DNA from: Methylorubrum suomiense
GTDB lineage: Bacteria; Pseudomonadota; Alphaproteobacteria; Rhizobiales; Beijerinckiaceae
NCBI RefSeq assembly: GCF_022179765.1
Contig: NZ_BPRE01000017.1
Coordinates: 60,541 to 124,540, forward strand
Direction of reading: 5' to 3'
Length of the DNA: 64,000 nucleotides
Numbering within the stretch: position 1 is the stretch's first letter; each line of letters begins with the position of its first letter. Positions 16,965-25,365 of this stretch are shown piece by piece. The position numbers were made by a program, and so were the translations under genes. The notes below the pieces were generated by a model. It did no database searches. It had not been told where the DNA came from and saw only the letters and a list, made by a program, of their open reading frames with translations.

Positions 16965-19741
16965 GAATCACCGTCAACGGTCAGGTCCAAGAGGCCGCGC
17001 CGCAGCCCGGCCAGTGTCTGCGCACGATGCTGCGCGACCTCGGCTGGTTCGGGGTGAAGAAGGGTTGCGACGCGGGCGATTGCGGGGCCTGCACGGTTCA
17101 TCTCGACGGCGAGCCGATCCATTCCTGCCTGCTCCCGGCATTCCAGGCCGAGGGGCGGGCCGTCACGACGATCGAGGGGCTGGCCGGATCCTGCACCCTC
17201 GACGGGGCCGCATCCACACCCCTCCATCCGATGCAGGCGGCGTTCCGCGACGCGCAGGGTTTCCAGTGCGGTTTCTGCACGCCGGGCATGATCATGACCG
17301 CCGCCGCGCTGAATCAGGCGCAGCGGCAGGATCTGCCGACGGCGCTCAAGGGCAATCTCTGCCGCTGCACCGGCTACCGGGCGATCCGCGATGCGGTGGC
17401 CGGGCTCGCGCACGCGGAGGCGTCCGATGCCGGGCATGATGGCCCGGTCGGGCGCAGCCTCCCGGCTCCCGCGAGCCTCGCCGTCGTTTCGGGCCGGGCG
17501 GCCTACACCTTCGATTGCACGATCCCAGGCCTGCTGCACCTGAAGGTGCTGCGCGCGCCCCACGCCCATGCCCGTATCCTGCACATCGACCGCGCGGCGG
17601 CCCTGGCCGTGCCCGGCGTCGTCGCGGTGCTCACCCACGAGGACGCGCCGCGGCGCCGCTTCTCGACGGGCCGTCACGAGAACCCCCTGGACGACGCGGC
17701 GGACACGGCGCTGCTCGATCCGGTGATCCGCTTCCAGGGCCAGCGCGTCGCGGCGGTCGTGGCCGAGACCGAGGCCGCAGCGATGGCGGGCGTGCGGGCG
17801 CTGCGGGTCACCTACGCGGTGCGTCCGGCGCTGTTCGACCCGAGGATGGCGCTGAAACCCGACGCGCCGCTGGTTCACGATCCCGCCGACCGCGACCCGA
17901 CCGGCCGGGATGGAGACAGGGCCGGCGAGGACGCGCCGCCGCTCCTGGCCCATCCGAACCTCGCGGCCGAGGCACACGGCGCCATCGGCGATGTCGAGGC
18001 GGGCTTCGCGCAGGCCCACCGCGTCCACGAGGCCGAGTACGTGTCCCAGCGCGTGCAGCACGTGCATCTCGAGACCCACGGCGCCTTGGGCTGGCTCGAT
18101 GCCGACGGTCGGCTGACCCTGCGCTCCTCGACACAGGTGCCCTTCCTCACCCGCGACGCGCTCTGCGCGCTGTTCGATCTCGACCGGGACCGGGTGCGGG
18201 TGCTCTGCGGCCGGGTCGGCGGCGGCTTCGGCGGCAAGCAGGAAATGCTGACCGAGGATCTCGTCGCCTTGGCCGTGCTGGCGACCGGTCGGCCGGTGAA
18301 GTACGAGATGACCCGCGAGGAGAACTTCTGTTCGGCGACCACGCGGCATCCGATGCGCGTGCGGGTGAAGGTCGGGGCGAGGGCCGACGGCCGCCTCACC
18401 GCGATTGCGCTCAGCGTGCTCTCGAATACCGGCGCCTACGGCAATCATGCCGGCGGCGTGCTGCACCATGGCTGCAACGAGAGCTTGGCCGCGTACAATT
18501 GCCCGAACAAGCGGGTCGAGGGCTACGCGGTCTACACGCACACCCTGCCGGCCGGGGCGTTCCGCGGCTACGGGCTGAGCCAGACGATCTTCGCCGTCGA
18601 GTCGGCGATCGACGAGCTGGCTCGCGGCCTCGGCATCGACCCGTTCGCCATGCGACGCCTCAATGCCGTGCGGCCGGGCGACCCGATGGTCGCGACGAGC
18701 CTCGAACCGCACGACGTCGTCTACGGCTCCTACGGGCTCGATCAGTGCCTCGACCTCGCCGAGCGCGCCCTGGCCGACGATCCCGGTGAGCCGCCGCCCG
18801 GTCCCGAATGGCTGGTCGGGCAGGGGATGGCCATGGGCATGATCGACACGATCCCGCCGCGCGGCCACTTCGCCCATGCCCGCATCCGCCTCGAACCGGA
18901 CGGGGGCTATGCGCTGGCGATCGGCACCGCCGAGTTCGGCAACGGCACCAGCACGGTGCACGGACAGATCGCGGCGCAGGCGCTCGGCACGACGCCGGAC
19001 CGCATCCGCCTGATCCAGGCCGACACCGATGCGGTGACCCACGATACCGGCGCCTATGGCAGCACCGGAACCGTGGTCGCCGGCCAGGCCAATCACCGGG
19101 CGGCCTCGGCTTTGGCCGGCAGGATCCTCGCCGCGGCAGCCGCTCAGGCCGGCACGGAACCCGAAGCCTGCCGCCTCACCCGGGACGGCGTCGAGACGCC
19201 GTCCGGCGTCATTCCCCTGACCGAGCTCGCGCGGGGCGACGGGTTCGAGGCAACGGGCGACGCCGACGGCACGCCGCGCTCGGTGTCCTTCAACGTCCAG
19301 GCATTCCGTGTGGCCGTGCATCCGCGAACCGGCGAGACCCGCATCCTTCGCAGTATCCAGGCCGCCGATGCCGGGGTCGTGATCAACCCGATGCAGTGCC
19401 GCGGGCAGGTCGAGGGCGGCGTGGCGCAGGCGCTCGGTGCCGCCCTCTACGAGGATTACCGGTTCGATGCGGAGGGCGGCGTCCTCACGCGCACGCTGCG
19501 CAACTACCACATCCCCGCCCTGGCCGACGTTCCGGCCACGCAGGTGCTGTTCGCCGACACGCACGACACCGTCGGCCCGCTCGGCGCCAAGTCGATGAGC
19601 GAGGCGCCCTACAATCCCGTCGCCGCGGCGCTCGGCAACGCGATCCGCGATGCCACCGGCGCGCGCCTCACTGCGACCCCGTTCGCGCCCGACCGGATCT
19701 ATCGCAGCGTCATGGCCGTGCGGGAGACGGCGGGCGCCTGA
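16961..19741 (+). CDS. xanthine dehydrogenase-type molybdenum hydroxylase, fused FeS and Mo subunits
   Basis: 926 residues joining two normally separate chains. Residues 1-155 form the small subunit, with a plant-type [2Fe-2S] set C36, C41, C44, C56 and a second set in QCGFCTPGM and LCRCTGYRAI. From about residue 165 comes the molybdopterin subunit, with RVGGGFGGKQE, AGAFRGYGLSQT, GTAEFGNGTSTVHGQ and the catalytic glutamate in GAKSMSEAPYNP. With the preceding FAD subunit it makes a complete hydroxylase. Its position between rut, adenine deaminase and uricase genes suggests hypoxanthine/xanthine to urate, but other N-heterocycle hydroxylases share this fold. No XdhC maturation factor is in the window. 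Confidence 0.87.
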   Translation: MRITVNGQVQEAAPQPGQCLRTMLRDLGWFGVKKGCDAGDCGACTVHLDGEPIHSCLLPAFQAEGRAVTTIEGLAGSCTLDGAASTPLHPMQAAFRDAQGFQCGFCTPGMIMTAAALNQAQRQDLPTALKGNLCRCTGYRAIRDAVAGLAHAEASDAGHDGPVGRSLPAPASLAVVSGRAAYTFDCTIPGLLHLKVLRAPHAHARILHIDRAAALAVPGVVAVLTHEDAPRRRFSTGRHENPLDDAADTALLDPVIRFQGQRVAAVVAETEAAAMAGVRALRVTYAVRPALFDPRMALKPDAPLVHDPADRDPTGRDGDRAGEDAPPLLAHPNLAAEAHGAIGDVEAGFAQAHRVHEAEYVSQRVQHVHLETHGALGWLDADGRLTLRSSTQVPFLTRDALCALFDLDRDRVRVLCGRVGGGFGGKQEMLTEDLVALAVLATGRPVKYEMTREENFCSATTRHPMRVRVKVGARADGRLTAIALSVLSNTGAYGNHAGGVLHHGCNESLAAYNCPNKRVEGYAVYTHTLPAGAFRGYGLSQTIFAVESAIDELARGLGIDPFAMRRLNAVRPGDPMVATSLEPHDVVYGSYGLDQCLDLAERALADDPGEPPPGPEWLVGQGMAMGMIDTIPPRGHFAHARIRLEPDGGYALAIGTAEFGNGTSTVHGQIAAQALGTTPDRIRLIQADTDAVTHDTGAYGSTGTVVAGQANHRAASALAGRILAAAAAQAGTEPEACRLTRDGVETPSGVIPLTELARGDGFEATGDADGTPRSVSFNVQAFRVAVHPRTGETRILRSIQAADAGVVINPMQCRGQVEGGVAQALGAALYEDYRFDAEGGVLTRTLRNYHIPALADVPATQVLFADTHDTVGPLGAKSMSEAPYNPVAAALGNAIRDATGARLTATPFAPDRIYRSVMAVRETAGA

Positions 19742-19760
19742 TCGGCGCCCGCCTCCTGTC

Positions 19761-21203
19761 TCACACCGTCCGCTCGGAGAAGATCGACTTCTTGACGATG
19801 GCGTGGACGCCCCAATTGCCGTCGACGACCTGGGTGATCCCGAAATCGACCGCGATCGACATCAGCGAGATCGCCTCGTCCTCGGTCAGCCCCTTCGCGT
19901 GCATGAGGAACTGGCGCATCTTGCGGAAGGCGTCGCGCATCGCGAGGTCGATCGACGATTTGGAGAAGATCGCGTCCTGCGCGTCCGCGCCGAGGTCGCG
20001 CAGGTAGTTCGGGTAGCTGAAGCCCGAGAGCACCCACTCGTCCTTGGTCTCGATCATCGGGAAGTCCAGCGCCTCCAGCGAGGTGCCGGCCAAGTCCGCC
20101 TTCTTGTGTAGGATGAACTGGAAGGTGCCCGTGAGCGAGCACTCGATCGCCGTGCCGCAGAGTTCCGAATCGCCCTGGCTCGCATGCGGATCGCCGACCG
20201 AGAACAGCGCGCCCGGCACCGCGACCGGATAGTACAGGGTCGCCCCCTTGCCGATGCGCCAGTTGTCGATGTTGCCGCCGGTATAGCTCGGCGGGATCGA
20301 GTTCACCCGGTCGGCCTCGGACGGCGCCAGACCCATCGTGCCGAAATGCGGGCGGATCGGCACCCGAATGCCCTTCAGCACGTCGAAGCGGCGCTCGGTC
20401 TTGGTGTGATCCACCGGCAGGCCGGGATAGTCGATCGTCGGGTGCGCGACCCCGTTCGGGTCGGTCACGCCCGGCCAGCGGAAGCTGTAGACCGCCTTGG
20501 CCCAGTCGCGCCCCCCCGTGGCGTCGACTTCGTAGATCGTGATCACCTCGCGCTTCTGCCCCTCCAGCATGTCGTTGTAGTGGTAGCCCCACCACGCCGC
20601 CGCGTTGCTGCCGAAGGTCAGGCCCTTGAACTTCGGGTCGGCGGCGGGACGCGGGGCGACGTCGAGGATGCGCACCTCCAGCACGTCGCCGGGCTCGGCC
20701 CCGCGCACCGCCACCGGCCCCGTGCAGATATGGACGCCGAGACCGCCGCCCGGGCCGAGTTTCGCGTCGTCCGGCCCCGCGCCGCGGCGGGAGACCGCCT
20801 TCCGGTCCTTCGTCCAGAGGAAGACGCTCTCGGCGCCGGGGTCGCCCGCGACCATCCGTTCGGCATCGTCGTTGGCGTGGTGCGTCAGCGTCTCGATGGT
20901 CACGAAATCGCCCGACGCGATCTCGATCTGAGGTTTCAGCAATTTGCTGAAATACCCCCAATGCACGGTCTCGGCCGAGGCCGGCAGGTGGTAATGCGCG
21001 GCCTTCCCGACGGCCGTCTGGGCGCTGGCCTCGGCGAGCGCCGGGCTCACGAGCGACAGGCCGCCCGCCGCCCAGGCCGCCGCGCCGCCCGTGGCGACGA
21101 AGCCGCTCTTCAGGAAGGCGCGCCGCTCCGGCTCCATGTCGCGCCGATAGCGCAGACGGTGTTCGGCGAAAGCCGCGCAGGTGGGATCGTCGCCCAGGCA
21201 CAT
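19761..21203 (-). CDS. Tat-exported acetamidase/formamidase family protein
   Basis: 480 residues. A twin-arginine signal ERRAFLKSGFVATGG with a hydrophobic core and ALAEA cleavage region lies near residues 24-57, so the protein is probably periplasmic. The enzyme domain has HICTGPVAVRGAEPGDVLEVRI, GGNIDNWRIGKGATLYYPV, GDPHASQGDSELCG and VDFGITQVVDGNWGVHA, as in FmdA/AmdA. It is longer than the cytoplasmic relative encoded at 6320-7285. The start at 21203 has GAGG ten bases upstream; an ATG at 21137 just before the RR motif is the alternative. It is divergent from adenine deaminase and would release ammonia from amides outside the cytoplasm. Confidence 0.87.
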   Translation of the reverse strand: MCLGDDPTCAAFAEHRLRYRRDMEPERRAFLKSGFVATGGAAAWAAGGLSLVSPALAEASAQTAVGKAAHYHLPASAETVHWGYFSKLLKPQIEIASGDFVTIETLTHHANDDAERMVAGDPGAESVFLWTKDRKAVSRRGAGPDDAKLGPGGGLGVHICTGPVAVRGAEPGDVLEVRILDVAPRPAADPKFKGLTFGSNAAAWWGYHYNDMLEGQKREVITIYEVDATGGRDWAKAVYSFRWPGVTDPNGVAHPTIDYPGLPVDHTKTERRFDVLKGIRVPIRPHFGTMGLAPSEADRVNSIPPSYTGGNIDNWRIGKGATLYYPVAVPGALFSVGDPHASQGDSELCGTAIECSLTGTFQFILHKKADLAGTSLEALDFPMIETKDEWVLSGFSYPNYLRDLGADAQDAIFSKSSIDLAMRDAFRKMRQFLMHAKGLTEDEAISLMSIAVDFGITQVVDGNWGVHAIVKKSIFSERTV

Positions 21204-21276
21204 ATTCGCGTTTCCTCGACCAGAAAGAGCCGGCAGGGCCCTATGCAAGGCAACGGCCAAGCTTTCACGCAGCCGT

Positions 21277-21301
21277 GACCGGCCCGTCCGGACGACCGGT
21301 C
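21277..21301. promoter_or_regulatory. nested palindrome between divergent genes, possible operator
   Basis: GACCGG and CCGGTC flank a perfect inner palindrome CGTCCGGACG (21285-21294). The element sits in the 179-base divergent region between the Tat formamidase-like gene and adenine deaminase, where a shared regulator would bind. The regulator is unknown. Confidence 0.4.
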
Positions 21302-21382
21302 CTGCAGCGCGGTCTTCTCTCGTGGCGAGCAGGCGTGGCACGATGCGTGCCCGCGCGTTCCCGTCCCCACGGATAGGCCTCG

Positions 21383-23191
21383 ATGACCGAACCAGCGCCG
21401 CTCAACCGCTTCACCGTCGAACCGCTCGCCCGGATGACCCGCCGGCTCGCCGACGTCGCCGCCGGCCGGGCCGAGCCCGACCTCGTCGTCACCGGCGCGC
21501 GGCTGCTCTCGACCTATTCCGAGCGCATTCTCGAAAACCGCGAGATCCGGATCGCGGGCGGACGCATCGCCGCGGTGCTCCCGGCCGGGTGCTACCGGGG
21601 CTCCGCGCCGGTTTACGACGCCGGCGGCGGCCTGATCGCGCCGGGTCTCGTCGATCCGCACCTGCATATCGAGAGCAGCATGGTGACGGCCTGCGCCTAC
21701 GCGGAGGCCGCGCTCATCAACGGCACCACCACGATCGTCTGCGACAGCCACGAGATCGGGAACGTGCTGGACGCGAAGGGCGTGGAATGGATGCTGGAGG
21801 ATGCCCGCGCAGCCCCGCTCAACATCTACCTCACCGTCCCGAGCACGGTGCCCGCGACGACGCCAGCGATCGAGACCGCGGGGGGCGACCTGACGCCGGA
21901 CAAGATCGCCGCCCTGTTCGACGCGTGGCCGGAGGCGATCGCGCTCGGCGAGAAGATGGACTTCGTCGCGGTGGCGGCGGGGGAGGAGCGGGCGCACGCG
22001 ATCATCGCCGTCGCCCTGGAGCGGGGCCGGCCCGTCTCCGGGCACATCTATGGCCGCGATTTCGTAGCGGCTTACGCGGCGAGCGGCGTCACCGACACGC
22101 ACGAGGCGATCGACCGCGACATCGCCGACGATCTCCTGGAGGCGGGCCTCTGGATCTTCCTGCGCGGCGGACCGCCGACGACGCCCTGGCACTCCCTGCC
22201 GGCGGCCATCGGCACGATCACCGAGTACGGCGCGGCCTGGAAGCGGATCTGCGCCTGCACCGATGACCGCGACGCCGACGATCTCCTCGCCTACGGCTTG
22301 GATTGGGTGGTGCGGGAGGCGGCGGCACGGGGCATCCCGCAAGCCGCAGCATGGGCGATGGGCTCGCTGCACCCGGCGACCCGATACGGGCTCGACGGCG
22401 AGATCGGCGGCTTGGGCGGCGGGCGGCGCGCCGACCTCGTGCTGCTCGACGACGATCTCGTGCCTCAAGCGACGTGGTACGGCGGCGAACTGGTGGTGGA
22501 GGGCCGCAAGGCCACGCCGCGGCTGGAGGCGGCGCTCGCCACGCCCTACCGCTATCCGGCGGCCGCCTATGCCACGGTGCGCCTGCCCGACCCACTGCCC
22601 GCCCTGGTGCCGCCGCTGCCGCCCGGCCCCTGCACCGTCAACGCGATCCGGACGACCCTGCCCGGCATCGAACTGATCCACGAGCGCGTCGCGCTGACAC
22701 CCGCGACCGACTGGCCCGAGACGCTGGCGGCGCACGATCTCTGCCACGTCGCCGTGGTCGAGCGACACGGTCTCGGCGGCGGGGTCGCGCATGGGCTGCT
22801 CTCCGCCTTCGGCTTGAAGCGTGGAGCGGTGGCGAGCAGTGTCGGGCACGATTCGCACAACGTGATCGTCGCGGGCCTCACCGAGGCCGATATGCGCGTG
22901 GCGCTCGACGCGATCGCTGCGGCGCAGGGCGGGGTCTGCGTCGTCGAGGCGGGTCAGGTCGTCGCGATGGTGCCGCTTCCCATCGCCGGGCTCCTCTCGG
23001 ACCAGCGCGTGGGCGTCGTCGCCGAGGCGATGCGGGGGCTCAAGGCGGCTTGGGCGGAGGCGGGCTGCGCCATCCCGTATATGGGCTTCAACCTGATCCC
23101 ACTCTCGGTGATCCCGCAGATCCGCATCACCGATAAGGGTCTCGTGCTGGTGCCGGAGATGTGCCCGGTGCCGTTGTTCGAGGCGGCGTAG
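21383..23191 (+). CDS. ade: adenine deaminase
   Basis: 602 residues, normal length for AdeC/Ade. The metal site is in GLVDPHLHIESSMV, followed by GTTTIVCDSHEIGNVLD and a GHIYGRDF segment. The Ade-specific C-terminal domain has VGHDSHNVIVAG and GFNLIPLSVIPQIRITDKG. It converts adenine to hypoxanthine and ammonia in the cytoplasm, feeding the adjacent xanthine dehydrogenase-type enzyme. It is divergently transcribed from the exported amidase. Confidence 0.95.
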   Translation: MTEPAPLNRFTVEPLARMTRRLADVAAGRAEPDLVVTGARLLSTYSERILENREIRIAGGRIAAVLPAGCYRGSAPVYDAGGGLIAPGLVDPHLHIESSMVTACAYAEAALINGTTTIVCDSHEIGNVLDAKGVEWMLEDARAAPLNIYLTVPSTVPATTPAIETAGGDLTPDKIAALFDAWPEAIALGEKMDFVAVAAGEERAHAIIAVALERGRPVSGHIYGRDFVAAYAASGVTDTHEAIDRDIADDLLEAGLWIFLRGGPPTTPWHSLPAAIGTITEYGAAWKRICACTDDRDADDLLAYGLDWVVREAAARGIPQAAAWAMGSLHPATRYGLDGEIGGLGGGRRADLVLLDDDLVPQATWYGGELVVEGRKATPRLEAALATPYRYPAAAYATVRLPDPLPALVPPLPPGPCTVNAIRTTLPGIELIHERVALTPATDWPETLAAHDLCHVAVVERHGLGGGVAHGLLSAFGLKRGAVASSVGHDSHNVIVAGLTEADMRVALDAIAAAQGGVCVVEAGQVVAMVPLPIAGLLSDQRVGVVAEAMRGLKAAWAEAGCAIPYMGFNLIPLSVIPQIRITDKGLVLVPEMCPVPLFEAA

Positions 23192-23261
23192 CATAGCCTG
23201 ATTGGCACGAGCCTCGGACCGACCCGAGCACAAGGGACTGCCCTGCCCGTGACGCGGTGGT

Positions 23262-24200
23262 TCACGCCGTCGCGGCGGTCGGCGTTTCGGAAAACAGAGA
23301 CTGAGCCTCGGCTTGCTCGACGAAGCGTCGGATCAGCCAGCGCCCGGCCGGGCCGGGAGGATGATCGGTGCGGTAGATCGCGGTGAGCGGCAGGCGGCGG
23401 CGCGTGGCCTCGGGCAGGCGCAGTTCGACGAGGCGACCGGCCGCGATATCCGCTTCGACCATATGGGCGGGCATGCTGCCCCAACCGATCCCGGCCAGCA
23501 GGAGCGTGTGCTTGGTGCTGAGGTCGGAGAGCCTCCACGTCCGGCTGGCGACGACGCCGAATTCCTGGCCGTGCGAGAGCGGCGAACGGTCGGTGATGAC
23601 GAGCTGGATCTGCTCCCGGGCGGCGCCGGGAGGCTGCTCCCCCCGCGCGAGCGGGTGGCCGGGCGCAGCGACGGTCAGCATCTCGACCTCACCCACGGCG
23701 ATCCGCTCGAGCGGATCCGTCTCGCGGTTCCAGAACTCGACGCTGATGCCGATCTGGGCCTTGCCGCTCGCCACGAAATCCTGCGCGGTGCCGAGCGCCT
23801 CGACATTCAGACGCAGGGCCACGGTCGGGAAGCGGACCTGGAAGGCGGTGAGGGCATCGACGAGCCGGGCGCCCGGCAACAGGACGCTCGATACGAAGGC
23901 GACCTCCGCCTCCAATCCCCCGAGCAGACCGCTCACCCTGGCGCGCAATCCGTCGATGCCGTGGGCGATCGTGCGTGCCTCGGCGAGCACGGCACGCCCG
24001 GCCTCCGTCAGTTGCGGCCTGCGCGTGGATTCGCGGTCGAACAGGGACACGCCGAGTTGGAGTTCCAGGTTGGCGACCGTGTAGCTCACCACCGAGGTGG
24101 CGCGGTTCAGCCGTCGCCCGGCCGCCGCGAAGCTGCCGCTCTCGACCACCGTGAGAAAGACCCGCAACTGGTCGAGCGTCGGTGTTCCCGGTCCCTGCAT
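23262..24200 (-). CDS. LysR-family transcriptional regulator
   Basis: 312 residues. The winged helix-turn-helix spans about residues 6-64 (LDQLRVFLTVVESGSFAAAGRRLNRATSVVSYTVANLE). A periplasmic-binding-protein-like effector domain follows. The ATG at 24200 is preceded by GGGAGGGC; the frame is open 18 codons further but lacks a ribosome site. It is convergent with adenine deaminase and has no divergent partner, so its target is not obvious. Confidence 0.9.
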   Translation of the reverse strand: MQGPGTPTLDQLRVFLTVVESGSFAAAGRRLNRATSVVSYTVANLELQLGVSLFDRESTRRPQLTEAGRAVLAEARTIAHGIDGLRARVSGLLGGLEAEVAFVSSVLLPGARLVDALTAFQVRFPTVALRLNVEALGTAQDFVASGKAQIGISVEFWNRETDPLERIAVGEVEMLTVAAPGHPLARGEQPPGAAREQIQLVITDRSPLSHGQEFGVVASRTWRLSDLSTKHTLLLAGIGWGSMPAHMVEADIAAGRLVELRLPEATRRRLPLTAIYRTDHPPGPAGRWLIRRFVEQAEAQSLFSETPTAATA

Positions 24201-24255
24201 GCCGCCCTCCCAGAGCGAGGCGTCCCTCCGGGCCGCCTCTCCCCGAGCAAGCAAG

Positions 24256-24292
24256 CGGGAAGCCGGCTCCGTGGGGCGGAGCCGGCTTCCCG
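24256..24292 (-). terminator. strong hairpin terminator after small exported gene
   Basis: A perfect 15-base-pair stem (arms 24256-24270 and 24278-24292, CGGGAAGCCGGCTCC) closes a 7-base loop. It lies 35 bases after the stop of the small exported gene. The minus strand continues CTTGCTTGCT, so the U tract is weak. Confidence 0.75.
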
Positions 24293-24326
24293 GTATTCGG
24301 TCGGATCGATTGCGCCGGGGGCCGGC

Positions 24327-24554
24327 TCAGCGAGTGGAGCGCGCGCGCCGGATGGAGCCGGTCGTGAAGACGGTGTCGGTCGCCGCGGCGCCGGACTGCT
24401 GGAGACGCTGCCCGTGATGGGTTCCGTCGAGGCCGCCGGGGGCGGTCGCGGTGGGGATGCCGGCGGGGGCGTTGTAGCTCTGCGCGGAAGCGGCACCGGT
24501 CAGGCCGGCGGTCAGTGAGAGGGCGAGGGCGGCGGCGGTGAGAAGACGGGACAT
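24327..24554 (-). CDS. small exported protein with APAGIPTATAPGG motif (paralogue 1)
   Basis: 75 residues. Signal peptide MSRLLTAAALALSLTAG...ASA is followed by QSYNAPAGIPTATAPGGLDG and a C-terminal VFTTGSI. No known function is recognised. The second ATG of the frame (24554) has GGAG eight bases upstream and is preferred to 24566. Another gene 263 bases upstream encodes a close relative sharing SYNAP[AS]GIP[AT]ATAPGGL[DE]G and the TGSI ending. Two more distant relatives lie at 28014 and 28360. It is expected to be periplasmic or secreted. Confidence 0.75.
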   Translation of the reverse strand: MSRLLTAAALALSLTAGLTGAASAQSYNAPAGIPTATAPGGLDGTHHGQRLQQSGAAATDTVFTTGSIRRARSTR

Positions 24555-24751
24555 GGTGAACTCCATCGGTCCGGTGCGGAGACGGTCGCTTCGGCCGTCA
24601 GCTGATGGAGTGAAGATGGTCCCGGATCATCTTTCTGAAAACTGGAATAAGATCGAACGAAACGTTCGATGAAATTGAACAGTCGAGCGCAGGGGCAATG
24701 CCGCATGCGATGATGCCGGCGACCCGTTCCGCAGCGCTGGCGCAACGAGAA

Positions 24752-24782
24752 AGGGCCCACCGCTCCGGGAGCGGCAGGCCCT
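24752..24782 (-). terminator. hairpin terminator after paralogue 2
   Basis: AGGGCC and GGCCCT (24752-24757, 24777-24782) plus inner CCGCT/AGCGG form a stem with a small CA internal loop. On the minus strand TTTCTCGTTG follows. It lies 34 bases after the stop of the second small exported gene. Confidence 0.65.
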
Positions 24783-24816
24783 CTCAACCGTCGACAGGCG
24801 TCACGTTCGGCAGAGT

Positions 24817-25065
24817 TCAGCGCGAACGATCGGCGCGCGGCGCGTGGACGATCGAACCGGTCGCGTAGACGCCATCGACCGAGGCCGGGCCGGGTCGACC
24901 GTAGCGATCGACGTAGCGCTGCACGTTGCCGGGACCGGCAATCCCTTCGAGGCCGCCCGGGGCGGTGGCGGCAGGGATGCCGCTCGGAGCGTTGTAGCTC
25001 TGCGCGAAGGCGGTGGTGGACAGAACGAGGCCGAGAGCGGCGCCCGCAACAATCTTGAGGCTCAT
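24817..25065 (-). CDS. small exported protein with APSGIPAATAPGG motif (paralogue 2)
   Basis: 82 residues. Signal peptide MSLKIVAGAALGLVLSTTAFA is followed by QSYNAPSGIPAATAPGGLEG, then a polar region and GVYATGSIV. The start at 25065 is supported by GGAG upstream. It closely resembles paralogue 1 across the motif and the TGSI tail. The function is unknown. The 300 bases upstream are unusually AT-rich and may hold its promoter. Confidence 0.78.
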   Translation of the reverse strand: MSLKIVAGAALGLVLSTTAFAQSYNAPSGIPAATAPGGLEGIAGPGNVQRYVDRYGRPGPASVDGVYATGSIVHAPRADRSR

Positions 25066-25365
25066 GGCACAATCTCCGAAAATTGAGTTCGAAGCCGCGC
25101 GCATCTGCGGCTGCCGATTAGTCGGAAATTGAGCAACGGTGCTGCGGAAAACAACATCTTCTGCCTTGGTGGTGTGCACATAGACACAGCACACGCGCCG
25201 GAGCGCGACGGATCAGGCCCAGGCCATCGATCAGGTTTCCTTTTATGATCAATTGTTTGGGCAAACTTTGCGTGTTTTTTCGGCTTCACGCCGGAGCTAG
25301 CATGTTTCTTTCGCAAAACGTGCTTTTTCACACACGCAAAACGGTCAGACGGGCGGTTCCGTGAG
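25066..25365. other. AT-rich intergenic region
   Basis: About 300 bases, clearly lower in GC than the surroundings, with runs such as GTGTTTTTTC and TTTCTTTCGC. It separates paralogue 2 from the cytosine-deaminase-like gene. No gene is supported. It probably holds the promoter of paralogue 2 (minus strand) and the end of the deaminase transcript. Confidence 0.6.

Noticed and set aside
16418..19564. Minus-strand frame of 1048 codons opposite the molybdenum hydroxylase
   Set aside because: Long antisense frames are expected at this GC content; the translation is low-complexity and shows no domain, while the plus strand has complete family motifs.
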